A stretch of 64,000 bases of DNA from Jeotgalicoccus psychrophilus DSM 19085 (lineage in GTDB: Bacteria > Bacillota > Bacilli > Staphylococcales > Salinicoccaceae). Made by a program: the position numbers and the translations under genes. The stretch's first letter is position 1; each line of letters starts with the position of its first letter. Where the stretch lies: assembly GCF_000425845.1 (NCBI RefSeq), contig NZ_AUEF01000001.1, positions 186,001 to 250,000 of the forward strand, in the 5' to 3' direction. The notes beneath the pieces are model-generated. The model worked only from the letters and a program-made list of their open reading frames with translations, was not told where the DNA came from and ran no database searches. Positions 12,093 to 20,123 of this stretch are shown here, piece by piece.

Positions 12093-13778
12093 ATGAGTCT
12101 TCAGACACGGGTAAATTATATTAACCGATACCGCGAAATTGCAATGCAGTTTTCAAAAAGCGGACTCGGCTTCCTTATAGAAGAAATCGGCCTGGACCGT
12201 GTGATTTCACTGCCTAAGCGTATTTTAATGCGCCAGCAGAATAATGACGTTCTCGAGAAAACGTATGCAGAAAGAATTCGCATCTTTATCGAAGAGATGG
12301 GCACGACATTTATTAAACTCGGACAGATTGCCTCAACGAGAGCCGATCTGCTTCCGCCTGACTTAATTAAAGAACTGGAAAAGCTTCAAAGCCATGTGGC
12401 ACCCTTCCCGGCAGCTGAAGCACGCAGATTAATTGAGGAATCACTCGAAGCACCGATTGATAAGCTCTTTATGATATTTGATGATGAGCCTGTCGGTTCA
12501 GCGTCAATTGGGCAGGTTCACCGTGCAATGCTGCACACCGGCGAGGATGTAGCTGTAAAAGTTCAGCGTCCAAACATTGAAAAAACTGTCCGTACAGATC
12601 TTGAAATACTCCGTCATCTGGCGGTGCTTGCTGAATCCAATCTGGAATGGGCACGTAACTATCAGGTGACCGACATGATTGAAGAATTTTCCGATGCGCT
12701 GATTAATGAGCTCGACTATACAATCGAAGCACGTAATGTTGAACGTATAGGGAAAACTCACAAAAATGACGCCAATATAAAAATCCCTGAAATATACTGG
12801 GAATATTCTACAAAAAATGTCATGGCGATGGATTTCATTAAAGGTATACCTGTAAATCACTTTGACAAGCTTGATGAGATGAATATTAACAGGAGTGAAC
12901 TTGCAGATACTCTGGCAAAAGCAATATTCCAGCAGATTTTTGAAGAGGGATATTTCCACGGTGACCCGCACCCCGGGAACGTGAGTGTTTTAGAAGACGG
13001 CACGCTCGTCTTTTTAGACTTCGGTATGATTGGCAGGCTGACCAGCGATTTGAAAAGCAACTTCGGTTCCCTGCTCATATCACTGATGCGAAAAGACTCC
13101 TCCGGCGTTGTCAAAGCCATCGTTAAAATGGGTGTTGTTCCCGGTGATGTATCGATGCGCGACTTAAACCGCGAAGCAGAAATTATGCGCGATAAGTATT
13201 ACGATGTGCCGCTGGCAAAACTCAATTTCAGCGATGCAGTGAATGACTTATTCGGTATTTCCAATAAGTATAAAATTAAACTGCCGCAGGACTTTACTAT
13301 ACTGGCGAAAACATTGTTAACACTGGAAAGTGTTGTCAGTCAGCTGGACCCTGATTTCAGTATTATGGATGTTGCCGAACCATTCGGTAAAGCACTGCTC
13401 CTGGAACGCTACAATCCGAAAAATCTGATAAACTTCCAAATCGATGAGGTACAGCAGCTTGCCAGTGAATTAAGAGAAGTGACAGAAAATGTTCACACTT
13501 TCTCAAAAGGATTAAAAAACCAGAACCTGCCGATAGAAATCGATGTTAAAGGCCGTTCTCAGTTTTCCAAACACCTCGACAGAGTCATTAACAGACTGTC
13601 GTTCAGTATCGTGCTCCTCGCCTTCAGTATAATTATGGTCGGTTTAATTGTCGGTTCGGCAATACTCGGTGAAGGCAGTATCATCTTCAGAATTCCGATT
13701 ATAGAAATCGCCGCGATATTTGCTATGGGTATGTTCGCATGGCTGTTATGGTCTATCGTTAAATCCGGACGGTTTTAA
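12093..13778 (+). CDS. ABC1/AarF/UbiB-family atypical kinase
   Basis: Membrane-associated member of the ABC1 (UbiB/ADCK) family, 561 residues. It shows the family signatures EEMGTTFIKLGQIASTR (the KxGQ motif), EPVGSASIGQVHRA (A-loop region), FHGDPHPGNV and FLDFGMIG (metal-binding Asp). Two C-terminal hydrophobic segments follow at about 500-555. In other bacteria the family supports quinone synthesis or lipid homeostasis; this genome presumably makes menaquinone, so the role here is inferred only. GGAGTGA precedes the ATG. It shares a bidirectional terminator with cymR. Confidence 0.92.
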   Translation: MSLQTRVNYINRYREIAMQFSKSGLGFLIEEIGLDRVISLPKRILMRQQNNDVLEKTYAERIRIFIEEMGTTFIKLGQIASTRADLLPPDLIKELEKLQSHVAPFPAAEARRLIEESLEAPIDKLFMIFDDEPVGSASIGQVHRAMLHTGEDVAVKVQRPNIEKTVRTDLEILRHLAVLAESNLEWARNYQVTDMIEEFSDALINELDYTIEARNVERIGKTHKNDANIKIPEIYWEYSTKNVMAMDFIKGIPVNHFDKLDEMNINRSELADTLAKAIFQQIFEEGYFHGDPHPGNVSVLEDGTLVFLDFGMIGRLTSDLKSNFGSLLISLMRKDSSGVVKAIVKMGVVPGDVSMRDLNREAEIMRDKYYDVPLAKLNFSDAVNDLFGISNKYKIKLPQDFTILAKTLLTLESVVSQLDPDFSIMDVAEPFGKALLLERYNPKNLINFQIDEVQQLASELREVTENVHTFSKGLKNQNLPIEIDVKGRSQFSKHLDRVINRLSFSIVLLAFSIIMVGLIVGSAILGEGSIIFRIPIIEIAAIFAMGMFAWLLWSIVKSGRF

Positions 13779-13784
13779 ATTAAA

Positions 13785-13823
13785 AATCGCACTTGCTCGT
13801 ATACGAGTCAGGTGCGATTTTTA
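13785..13823. terminator. Bidirectional terminator between the ABC1 kinase gene and cymR
   Basis: AAAAATCGCAC and GTGCGATTTTT pair around an inner CGTATACG palindrome. The A and T tracts on both sides allow termination in both directions. Confidence 0.85.
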
Positions 13824-13832
13824 TTAGTATTA

Positions 13833-14249
13833 TTAAATATAGAACATATAGCCGTCGAAGTCGTCCGTATCATTATCGACGATATCGTGCAGGGTCGTAT
13901 GATCCAGCACATCGTTCACTGCATCTCTGATACGTTTCCACAGGAAACTTTCATTTTTAGTTTCATGGTTATCAGCATCGACAATCATAATATTTTCTTC
14001 AACTGCACTGAATACCTGACCAACTGTAATTTCGTCGGGGGCAAAATTCAGCTCATAGCCTCCGTAAGCACCTCTCGTACTTTTAACCAGACCGTCTTTC
14101 TTTAAGTTGGCAACAATCTGCTCTAAATAGAGATCACTGATGTCGCGCTCTGTTGCGACAGACTTTACACTGCGTTTTTTAACGCCGTAATCTTTCGCAA
14201 GCGTCAGCATAAAATATAAACCATATCTTCCTCTTGTGGATATTTTCAT
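13833..14249 (-). CDS. cymR: Rrf2-family regulator CymR
   Basis: A 138-residue Rrf2 winged-helix regulator. The start MKISTRGRYGLYFML, the recognition region SDLYLEQIVANLKKDGLVKSTRGAYGGYEL and the acidic C-terminus match CymR, the cysteine-metabolism repressor of bacilli and staphylococci, which works with CysK. No Fe-S cysteines are seen, consistent with CymR rather than IscR. It is divergent from rarA, as in B. subtilis and S. aureus, but it is separated from the desulfurase gene that usually follows it. Confidence 0.92.
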   Translation of the reverse strand: MKISTRGRYGLYFMLTLAKDYGVKKRSVKSVATERDISDLYLEQIVANLKKDGLVKSTRGAYGGYELNFAPDEITVGQVFSAVEENIMIVDADNHETKNESFLWKRIRDAVNDVLDHTTLHDIVDNDTDDFDGYMFYI

Positions 14250-14332
14250 TGTTACACCTCAATAATTTTAGTTCATGTACTTTTTATATTATAATTAAAT
14301 ATAACATATCTTTTAAAATAAGGTGAAATACT

Positions 14333-15631
14333 ATGAATAAACAACCATTAAGTTACCGTATGCGCCCCGAGTCGATTGACGAAGTCCTCGGCCAGCAGCA
14401 TCTTGTCGGAAAAGGCGGTATTATCAGAAGAATGGTCGATGCGAAACGACTGTCTTCTATGATACTGTATGGACCGCCTGGCATTGGTAAAACCAGTATC
14501 GCCAGCGCGATTGCAGGTTCAACTAAATATAAATTCCGCACGCTGAACGCCGTGACGGATACAAAGAAAGATATGCAAATTGTTGCAGAAGAAGGGAAAA
14601 TGAGCGGCAGCGTTATTCTGCTGCTTGATGAAATTCATCGACTCGATAAGGCGAAACAGGATTTCCTGCTTCCGCATCTTGAGAAAGGCACGATTATTTT
14701 AATCGGAGCCACAACATCCAATCCTTTTCATGCCATTAACCCTGCCATCCGTTCGAGAACTCAAATCTTCGAACTTGAACCGCTGGATATTGAAGATATA
14801 AAAACTGCCATTCACCGTGCTTTAAACGATGCAGAACGCGGACTCGGTGAATACAATATCGAAATAGAAGACGACGCTGTTGAACACTTTGTCACATCAG
14901 CCCATGGTGACGTCCGAAGCGCACTAAACGCGCTCGAACTTGCAGCTTTAAGCACTGAAAAAAACGATGATGAAGTAATTAAAATAACACTCAAGGACGC
15001 ACTCGACTGCATGCAGAAAGCTGCATTTCTGCACGATAAAGACGGCGACATGCACTACGATGTTATGAGCGGGCTGCAAAAATCGATCCGCGGCAGTGAC
15101 GTCGATGCCTCACTGCACTATCTCGCGCGACTGATTGAAGCAGGAGATCTTGTGACGATAGCAAGACGCCTCCTAGTTATCAGTTACGAAGACGTATCAT
15201 TAGCTAATCCAAATATCGCATCACGCACACTCGATGCAATTATCAGTGCAGAGCGGCTTGGTTTCCCGGAAGCGAGAATCCCTTTATCGCAGGCAGTTAT
15301 TGAACTCGCACTCTCACCAAAATCGAATACAGCCATCTCAAGTATCGATAATGCACTGTCAGACGTACGAAAAGGCCGCAGCGGCGCCGTGCCGAGACAT
15401 CTTCGCGATGGTCATTACAAAGGTGCTAAAGAGCTCGGCAATGCGGTTGGTTACAAATTCCCTCACAATCATCCAAACCACGTCGTCGCTCAGCAATATC
15501 TGCCTGACACGCTGATTAATCAGCGCTACTATAAAGACGACGGCATCAGCAAATACGAAGCATCGCTGAACGAGACTTATCATAATTTGAAGAAAATGAA
15601 CAAAGACTCAGATTACGGCAGAAAGAAATAG
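14333..15631 (+). CDS. rarA: Replication-associated recombination AAA ATPase RarA (MgsA)
   Basis: Clamp-loader-like AAA+ ATPase acting at stalled replication forks. Walker A is LYGPPGIGKTSIA near residue 47, Walker B is LLLDEIHRLDKAKQD near 102, and sensor 1 is LIGATTSNPF. The C-terminal MgsA tetramerisation region includes GAVPRHLRDGHYKGAKELGNAVGYKFPH. The length of 432 is normal. Divergent from cymR. Confidence 0.97.
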   Translation: MNKQPLSYRMRPESIDEVLGQQHLVGKGGIIRRMVDAKRLSSMILYGPPGIGKTSIASAIAGSTKYKFRTLNAVTDTKKDMQIVAEEGKMSGSVILLLDEIHRLDKAKQDFLLPHLEKGTIILIGATTSNPFHAINPAIRSRTQIFELEPLDIEDIKTAIHRALNDAERGLGEYNIEIEDDAVEHFVTSAHGDVRSALNALELAALSTEKNDDEVIKITLKDALDCMQKAAFLHDKDGDMHYDVMSGLQKSIRGSDVDASLHYLARLIEAGDLVTIARRLLVISYEDVSLANPNIASRTLDAIISAERLGFPEARIPLSQAVIELALSPKSNTAISSIDNALSDVRKGRSGAVPRHLRDGHYKGAKELGNAVGYKFPHNHPNHVVAQQYLPDTLINQRYYKDDGISKYEASLNETYHNLKKMNKDSDYGRKK

Positions 15632-15641
15632 TTTTAGTTAA

Positions 15642-15671
15642 ACCCCGTCCTTTTTGGCGGGATTTTTTTAT
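15642..15671 (+). terminator. Terminator of rarA
   Basis: CCCCGTCC pairs imperfectly with GGCGGG and is followed by seven T. Confidence 0.7.
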
Positions 15672-15703
15672 GTCCTTAATACTTATTATGGAAATAATCA
15701 TCG

Positions 15704-15801
15704 CTCATTGACTGAGTAAACCCACTACACGGTCAGTGAGTTCCACGGTGGCACACAAACACCAAATGCGCGCCACCGAAATCTCACAGTAGAGCGCGCT
15801 C
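15704..15801. other. Intergenic segment with nested inverted repeats, function unknown
   Basis: CTCATTGAC (15704-15712) can pair with GTCAGTGAG (15732-15740). CGGTGGC (15746-15752) pairs with GCCACCG (15772-15778). GTGAG (15736-15740) can alternatively pair with CTCAC (15783-15787). GAGCGCGCTC (15792-15801) is a perfect palindrome. The stretch is more GC-rich than its surroundings and has no reading frame or T-tract. It lies between the rarA terminator and the end of the 6S RNA gene. Confidence 0.5.
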
Positions 15802-15865
15802 TATATAACTTTTATAATAACTCGAGTAAAATTATTAATTTTTAGAAAACACATAAAAAACTACA

Positions 15866-16099
15866 TAAAAATAGCCACCAAGTAAACTTGGTGACTACCG
15901 AAATACCCAATGTAAGCCGTGTGTTATAGTTGATTATTTTGGCCTGCTATTTGCAGGTGGGTGCCCTGTTTCCAACTCCAAACGTCCTATTACGTTCATA
16001 GGCTTGTTTTTTGAAGGAAAACCAATTAAGCTCCCGATAAAAAAAGTGTTAGGTCAAAATATAAGTCAACACATCACGAACTCTTCAGGATTTTCTATT
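15866..16099 (-). ncRNA. ssrS: 6S RNA (SsrS)
   Basis: Regulatory RNA that mimics an open promoter and binds sigma-A RNA polymerase. On the minus strand the sequence shows hallmarks of Firmicutes 6S RNA: GTGATGTGTTGACTTATATT near the 5' end, AACACTTTTTTTATCGGG, and the conserved ACAGGGCACCCACCTGC on the 3' side of the central bubble. It ends in the hairpin GTCACCAAGT/ACTTGGTGGC with TTTTTAT. A promoter TTTACA - 16 bp - TATTAT (16106-16133) lies upstream. The position beside rarA matches 6S-1 in B. subtilis as I recall it. Ends are estimates. Confidence 0.88.
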
Positions 16100-16105
16100 A
16101 ATTTA

Positions 16106-16133
16106 ATAATACCATATATTTTTTATATGTAAA
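16106..16133 (-). promoter_or_regulatory. Promoter of the 6S RNA gene
   Basis: On the minus strand TTTACA (16128-16133) is followed by a 16-bp spacer and TATTAT (16106-16111). Just upstream, TGAAAGCGCTTTAA at about 16144-16157 is one base from a CcpA cre consensus; it overlaps the fnr stop codon. Confidence 0.6.
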
Positions 16134-16153
16134 CTAAAAAGCATGAAAGCGCT

Positions 16154-16849
16154 TTAAAAAACTTGGCAAACATCTATATGACAGTTTTCACAGTTGATTA
16201 AATGACGTAATTTATCCATGTCATGTATCGTAATTATCTTCTGCTCGACAGATATAACCCCTTGTCTTTTAAGATCCCCGAGCAGTCTGTTTATGACTTC
16301 TCTCGACGTGCCGCAAATCAGTCCGAGTTCCTGATTCGTAATTTTTATAGTAATACGGATCCCTTCCGGAACTGTTTCTCCAAAAGAATTCGACAGCCGG
16401 ATTAAATTCGAACACAACGCCCCGAGTTTGCCGTACATTACGCTATCACGTATTTTCGTAATCGCGCGCTGACGGTCTATTTCTATCCAGCGCATCCACT
16501 CTGTTTTTATTTCTTCGTTATTTAAAACGAGCCCTTCAAACTCTTTTTGAGGAAGTCTGTATACCGTAATATCAGTTTTCGCCTTCGCTGAAGCTGTATG
16601 CGCCTTAGGCCCGCAAAACAGCGTCACTGCTCCGAATATCCCTTTTTCCTTTAGCAGGCTGGTTGCGAGTTCTGCACCCTCTGCATGCATTCTGCTGATA
16701 AAAACCTGTCCTTTTTGAATGATATAAATATAAGCAGTCGGATCGCCCGGATGGTATATAAACTCACCCTTCTTAAACGTAATTCTATTACCGTTTTTTT
16801 CGATTTGGCTAATGAGCTCGTCAGGGTAAAAAATTATTTTATTAGTCAT
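16154..16849 (-). CDS. fnr: Fnr: oxygen-sensing Crp/Fnr regulator with C-terminal Fe-S motif
   Basis: Crp/Fnr family activator of 231 residues: cyclic-nucleotide-binding-like barrel (about 15-115), dimerisation helix, and C-terminal helix-turn-helix with recognition segment ICGTSREVINRLL. The C-terminus has Cys220-x2-Cys223-x4-Cys228 (CENCHIDVC). This is the spacing of the [4Fe-4S] ligands Cys227/230/235 of B. subtilis Fnr; Asp135 in IRDSVMYGKL sits where Asp141, the fourth ligand, is expected. It should therefore bind DNA under low oxygen. ATG 16849 is chosen for its AGGGAG ribosome site; an upstream start at 16885 lacks one. Divergent from a cytochrome oxidase operon. Confidence 0.9.
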   Translation of the reverse strand: MTNKIIFYPDELISQIEKNGNRITFKKGEFIYHPGDPTAYIYIIQKGQVFISRMHAEGAELATSLLKEKGIFGAVTLFCGPKAHTASAKAKTDITVYRLPQKEFEGLVLNNEEIKTEWMRWIEIDRQRAITKIRDSVMYGKLGALCSNLIRLSNSFGETVPEGIRITIKITNQELGLICGTSREVINRLLGDLKRQGVISVEQKIITIHDMDKLRHLINCENCHIDVCQVF

Positions 16850-16889
16850 TTTCTGCTCCCTCGTCATTTGCTTAAATATTATCACAAAA

Positions 16890-16905
16890 TGTGAGATTTA
16901 TCACT
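16890..16905. promoter_or_regulatory. Fnr box between fnr and the ba3 oxidase operon
   Basis: TGTGA-GATTTA-TCACT matches the B. subtilis Fnr consensus TGTGA-N6-TCACA except for the last base. If TACAAT (16927-16932) is the -10 of the oxidase operon, the box is centred near -41.5, the classic activating position. Confidence 0.65.
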
Positions 16906-16969
16906 TTTTTATAAATGAAAGTATTTTACAATTTACCTATACAAAACGTCTGAAAAAGAAGGTGAAATC

Positions 16970-17131
16970 ATGGCTGAAGAACAGGACAGAAAAAAAGAAG
17001 AAGAAAAGCACGATGAAGATGATCATCACAAACTTGATTTACGAGGTACCTTTATGATGGTTATGGCAATTGGCGGACTGATGCTTTTAAGCTGGTTCGC
17101 TGTATTTATATTATTTATGGAAAGGATGTAA
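16970..17131 (+). CDS. Cytochrome c oxidase subunit IIa (ba3-type)
   Basis: Small 53-residue protein. A highly charged N-terminus (residues 1-25, Glu/Lys/His/Asp-rich) is followed by one transmembrane helix, TFMMVMAIGGLMLLSWFAVF. This is the architecture of the single-helix subunit IIa of ba3-type oxidases, and it sits directly upstream of subunit II, as in other ba3 operons. AAGGTG lies 6 nt before the ATG. Start and stop read cleanly. Confidence 0.85.
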   Translation: MAEEQDRKKEEEKHDEDDHHKLDLRGTFMMVMAIGGLMLLSWFAVFILFMERM

Positions 17132-17142
17132 GGTGAACCGAT

Positions 17143-17634
17143 ATGCATAAATACGAAAAGATATGGATTTCTTTAGGAACAGCTTCTCTTGCAATATTTT
17201 TAATTATTTTAGGTATTTCAGCTGTTCACGGCGGACATACGCCGGCTGCAAGCGGTATTGAAACAATTCATCCGGAACATATCCGTGAAGATGCACGGTT
17301 CAGTGAGCCGGGCTTGAAGAAAGCAACTGAAGGCGATTATGACTATGATCTGTACTTTATCGCCAGTGCTTTTATGTACGAACCAGGGGAAGTCGAAATC
17401 CCTGCAGGTTCTACCGTAAAAATACACGTGACCAGTCCTGACGTTGTTCACGGTTTTCAAGTGGTTGGCACGAACATTAATATGATGGCGGAACCGGGCT
17501 TAATTTCTACATATGAGATGACATTTGATGATCCCGGTGAGCATCTTATCGTCTGTAATGAATATTGCGGCGTCGGCCATACGGATATGACATCGACGCT
17601 GAAAGTAGTAGATGGAGGTACGGATCATGACTAA
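17143..17634 (+). CDS. Cytochrome c oxidase subunit II (ba3-type, CuA)
   Basis: Terminal oxidase subunit that accepts electrons from cytochrome c at CuA. It has one N-terminal transmembrane helix (about 8-28) and an extracellular cupredoxin domain. CuA ligands are visible: His in DVVHGFQ, and the Cys-x3-Cys-x3-His cluster in CNEYCGVGH, plus a Met in MTSTLK. At 163 residues it has the one-helix, short form typical of the ba3 (B) family. It overlaps the subunit I start by 8 bp. Confidence 0.95.
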   Translation: MHKYEKIWISLGTASLAIFLIILGISAVHGGHTPAASGIETIHPEHIREDARFSEPGLKKATEGDYDYDLYFIASAFMYEPGEVEIPAGSTVKIHVTSPDVVHGFQVVGTNINMMAEPGLISTYEMTFDDPGEHLIVCNEYCGVGHTDMTSTLKVVDGGTDHD

Positions 17635-19303
17635 CTATACCGGTTCTGAAATTTTCTCAAGTAAGACAAGAGTAAATCCGAAAGATGGAAAACTCGTCTT
17701 AGCGAACATGTTCTGGGTCGCTTTTGCTTTATTAATCGGCGGCACTGCCGGTCTCTTGCAGACACTCGTCCGTTCCGGCCATTTTGAATTGCCGTTTGGC
17801 ATCGGCTACTATCAGCTATTAACATTGCACGGTGTAATCCTTGCGCTCGTAATGACATTCTTTTTCATCATGGGTTTTCAGATCGCAGCCTTGTCGAGAA
17901 CTGCAGGAGTATTTAACAATAAAGAGCGTACGCTCGGCTGGATTGGTTTCTGGGTAATGACAGTCGGAACCTTAATGTCCGCTGCAATGATCGCAATGAA
18001 TGAAGCATCTGTTTTATATACATTTTACGCACCGCTGCAGGCGCATGTTCTTCACTACATCGGCCTCACTCTTGTTATTGTCGGCACATGGGTTTCAGTT
18101 GCCGGACAGCTGATGAGATATTTCAGATGGCGTAAAGAAAACAAAGGACATAAAACACCGCTCTTAAGCTATATGACTGCAATTAACAACGTCATGTGGA
18201 TCGTCTGTACTATCGGTGTAGCAACTACTGTAATATTCCAGTTTATTCCATGGTCACTCGGCTGGGTTGAAACGATTAATATTACGCTGAGCCGTACTTT
18301 GTTCTGGTACTTCGGCCATCCGCTCGTATACTTCTGGCTGCTCCCTGCCTATATGATATGGTATGCAGTAATTCCGAAAGTACTCGGGACAAAAGGATTT
18401 TCTGATAACCTGGCCCGTGTCTCTTTCGTGCTGTTTTTATTTTTCAGTATTCCCGTCGGTATTCACCACCAGCTGGTTGATCCGGGAATCGATGCATTCT
18501 GGAAAGGTCTGCAGGTTGTACTGACGTTTATGGTCATCATTCCTTCACTGATGACTGCATTCAGTATGTTTGCTGTATTTGAAACATACGGACGTAAACA
18601 GGGCGCTAAAGGACTGCTTGACTGGTTTAAAAAGCTTCCTTGGACAGATGCACGCTTCGTACTCGTATTCATTGGTATGCTGTTCTTCATTCCAGGCGGC
18701 CTCGGCGGTATTATTAATGCCTCAGGCCAGATGAACCAGGTCGTTCACAATACAATATGGATTGTCGGACACTTCCATATTACAGTTGGTGCGCCGGTTA
18801 TTCTGACATATTTCGCTGCAATGCTGTTCCTGCTGCCGCACATTACAGGCAGAAAAATCGATAAAATTGCTAACAGACTTGGCCTGTTCCTCGCCTACAC
18901 TTGGGCGCTCGGCATGGGAATCATGTCATTGGCGATGCACTGGGCTGGCCTTCGCGGCGCACCAAGACGCTCTACATATTCAGAGTACGGCGGAGCTGAA
19001 GTGGCCACAGAATGGATTACCTATCAGGTCATGCAGGCTGTCGGCGGATCATTTCTGTTTATCGCGATCATTATCGCAATTCTGATGTTCTTAAAACTGA
19101 TTACCGGCCCTAAAGCAGATGACATTGAAGAATTCCCGGTAGCAATGTTTATGGACCAGGACGCACCTGTTGTTAAATGGGTGGAGAACTGGCGCTTGTT
19201 AATTATTATTACAATATTCCTTATACTGATTGCATATACAGTACCGATTACACAAATGTTTACAGAAGAAATTCCAGGAGCCAAAGGCTTTAAACTCTGG
19301 TAA
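17627..19303 (+). CDS. Cytochrome c oxidase subunit I (ba3-type)
   Basis: Catalytic haem-copper subunit with 12-13 transmembrane helices, 558 residues. Haem and copper ligands are present: His in LLTLHGVILAL (about 68), the His-Tyr pair in FGHPLVYFW, IHHQ, and VGHFHIT. The sequence resembles B-family (ba3) oxidases, which work at low oxygen, rather than the aa3 family. ATG 17627 has GGAGG 8 nt upstream and overlaps the subunit II stop. Regulation by Fnr is inferred from the divergent gene and Fnr box. A strong terminator follows. Confidence 0.95.
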   Translation: MTNYTGSEIFSSKTRVNPKDGKLVLANMFWVAFALLIGGTAGLLQTLVRSGHFELPFGIGYYQLLTLHGVILALVMTFFFIMGFQIAALSRTAGVFNNKERTLGWIGFWVMTVGTLMSAAMIAMNEASVLYTFYAPLQAHVLHYIGLTLVIVGTWVSVAGQLMRYFRWRKENKGHKTPLLSYMTAINNVMWIVCTIGVATTVIFQFIPWSLGWVETINITLSRTLFWYFGHPLVYFWLLPAYMIWYAVIPKVLGTKGFSDNLARVSFVLFLFFSIPVGIHHQLVDPGIDAFWKGLQVVLTFMVIIPSLMTAFSMFAVFETYGRKQGAKGLLDWFKKLPWTDARFVLVFIGMLFFIPGGLGGIINASGQMNQVVHNTIWIVGHFHITVGAPVILTYFAAMLFLLPHITGRKIDKIANRLGLFLAYTWALGMGIMSLAMHWAGLRGAPRRSTYSEYGGAEVATEWITYQVMQAVGGSFLFIAIIIAILMFLKLITGPKADDIEEFPVAMFMDQDAPVVKWVENWRLLIIITIFLILIAYTVPITQMFTEEIPGAKGFKLW

Positions 19304-19307
19304 ATAC

Positions 19308-19350
19308 TAAAGGAAACACCAGTTTTATACCGGTGTTTCCTCTTTTTTGT
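19308..19350. terminator. Bidirectional terminator after the oxidase operon
   Basis: GGAAACACC and GGTGTTTCC form a nine-base stem followed by TCTTTTTT. It also serves the opposite-strand gene that ends at 19325. Confidence 0.85.
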
Positions 19351-20059
19351 TTTCAGTTTTATTTTTTCTGCTGTTAAATAAATTAATACTTAAACGAATA
19401 ATTAATGCGACAATCACAAAGCCGATTCCTATCCCGAACATATTCAAAAAGAAGTATACCGGATCACTCAGGTCATGCATAAACGGTCTGTCTTCAGTAT
19501 AGAAGTAGTTGCTGCCGATAGCGTTGTTCAAGAGCTGCATACCAGTTAAGTAAACAGCAAATAATATTGCGGACTGGAATGCCCCTCTAAGTGACGGCAC
19601 AAATCCGTTTGTAAAATACCGGATAATCGGATAAACGATAATCAAACTGTGCAGCATAAAGAACGACATACCCAGCATGTGCAGTGCCGGTGAAATACCA
19701 ACAGGGTATACGAAAGATGCATATGCAAATAATCCGAAATAGAAAATTACCTGATCGAGCCATTTCTTTTTAATGAAAAATTGAATAATGATTAAGTAAC
19801 ACACTAGTCTGCAGATATGCAGAGGGAGTGAATCTGTTACAGTAAACTCACCGATTATAAGGTAATAACTGACACTTACGATTCGCTGAACTACAGCAAA
19901 AATCAATATACCGAGCATTACAAGCCCGGAATTTTCTTTAATCTGATTCCGAAATTTAAACAGTAAAAATAAAATAATTTATATACCAAGCAGATAGCTC
20001 ACATGATTGAAATCACCTATCTGTACCGTCTGTGCATTTGGATCAAGAAATGACTGCAT
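19325..20059 (-). pseudogene. TMEM164/YwaF-family membrane protein with an in-frame stop
   Basis: Multi-pass membrane protein of the TIGR02206/YwaF (TMEM164-like) type, with LPLHICRLVCYLIIIQFF, YPVGISPALHMLGMSFFMLHSLIIV and several more hydrophobic segments. The apparent frame begins at an ATG at 19918 that has no ribosome site. The same frame extends upstream to ATG 20059, preceded by a strong GGAGGAGG, and is broken once by TAA at codon 27 (19979-19981). Without that stop it encodes 244 residues, the usual family length, and reads HVSYLLGI*IILFLLFKF across the break. So it is a nonsense mutation, or a base error (TAT to TAA fits). Confidence 0.8.
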
Positions 20060-20123
20060 ATACGCCTCCTCCAAAATAAAAAAGATAAACTAAGATCTTA
20101 CAATTTTAGTTTACCCAATTCTC

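Noticed and set aside
12504-12971. 155-codon minus-strand frame opposite the ABC1 kinase
   Set aside because: Shadow of a conserved gene with clear motifs on the plus strand.
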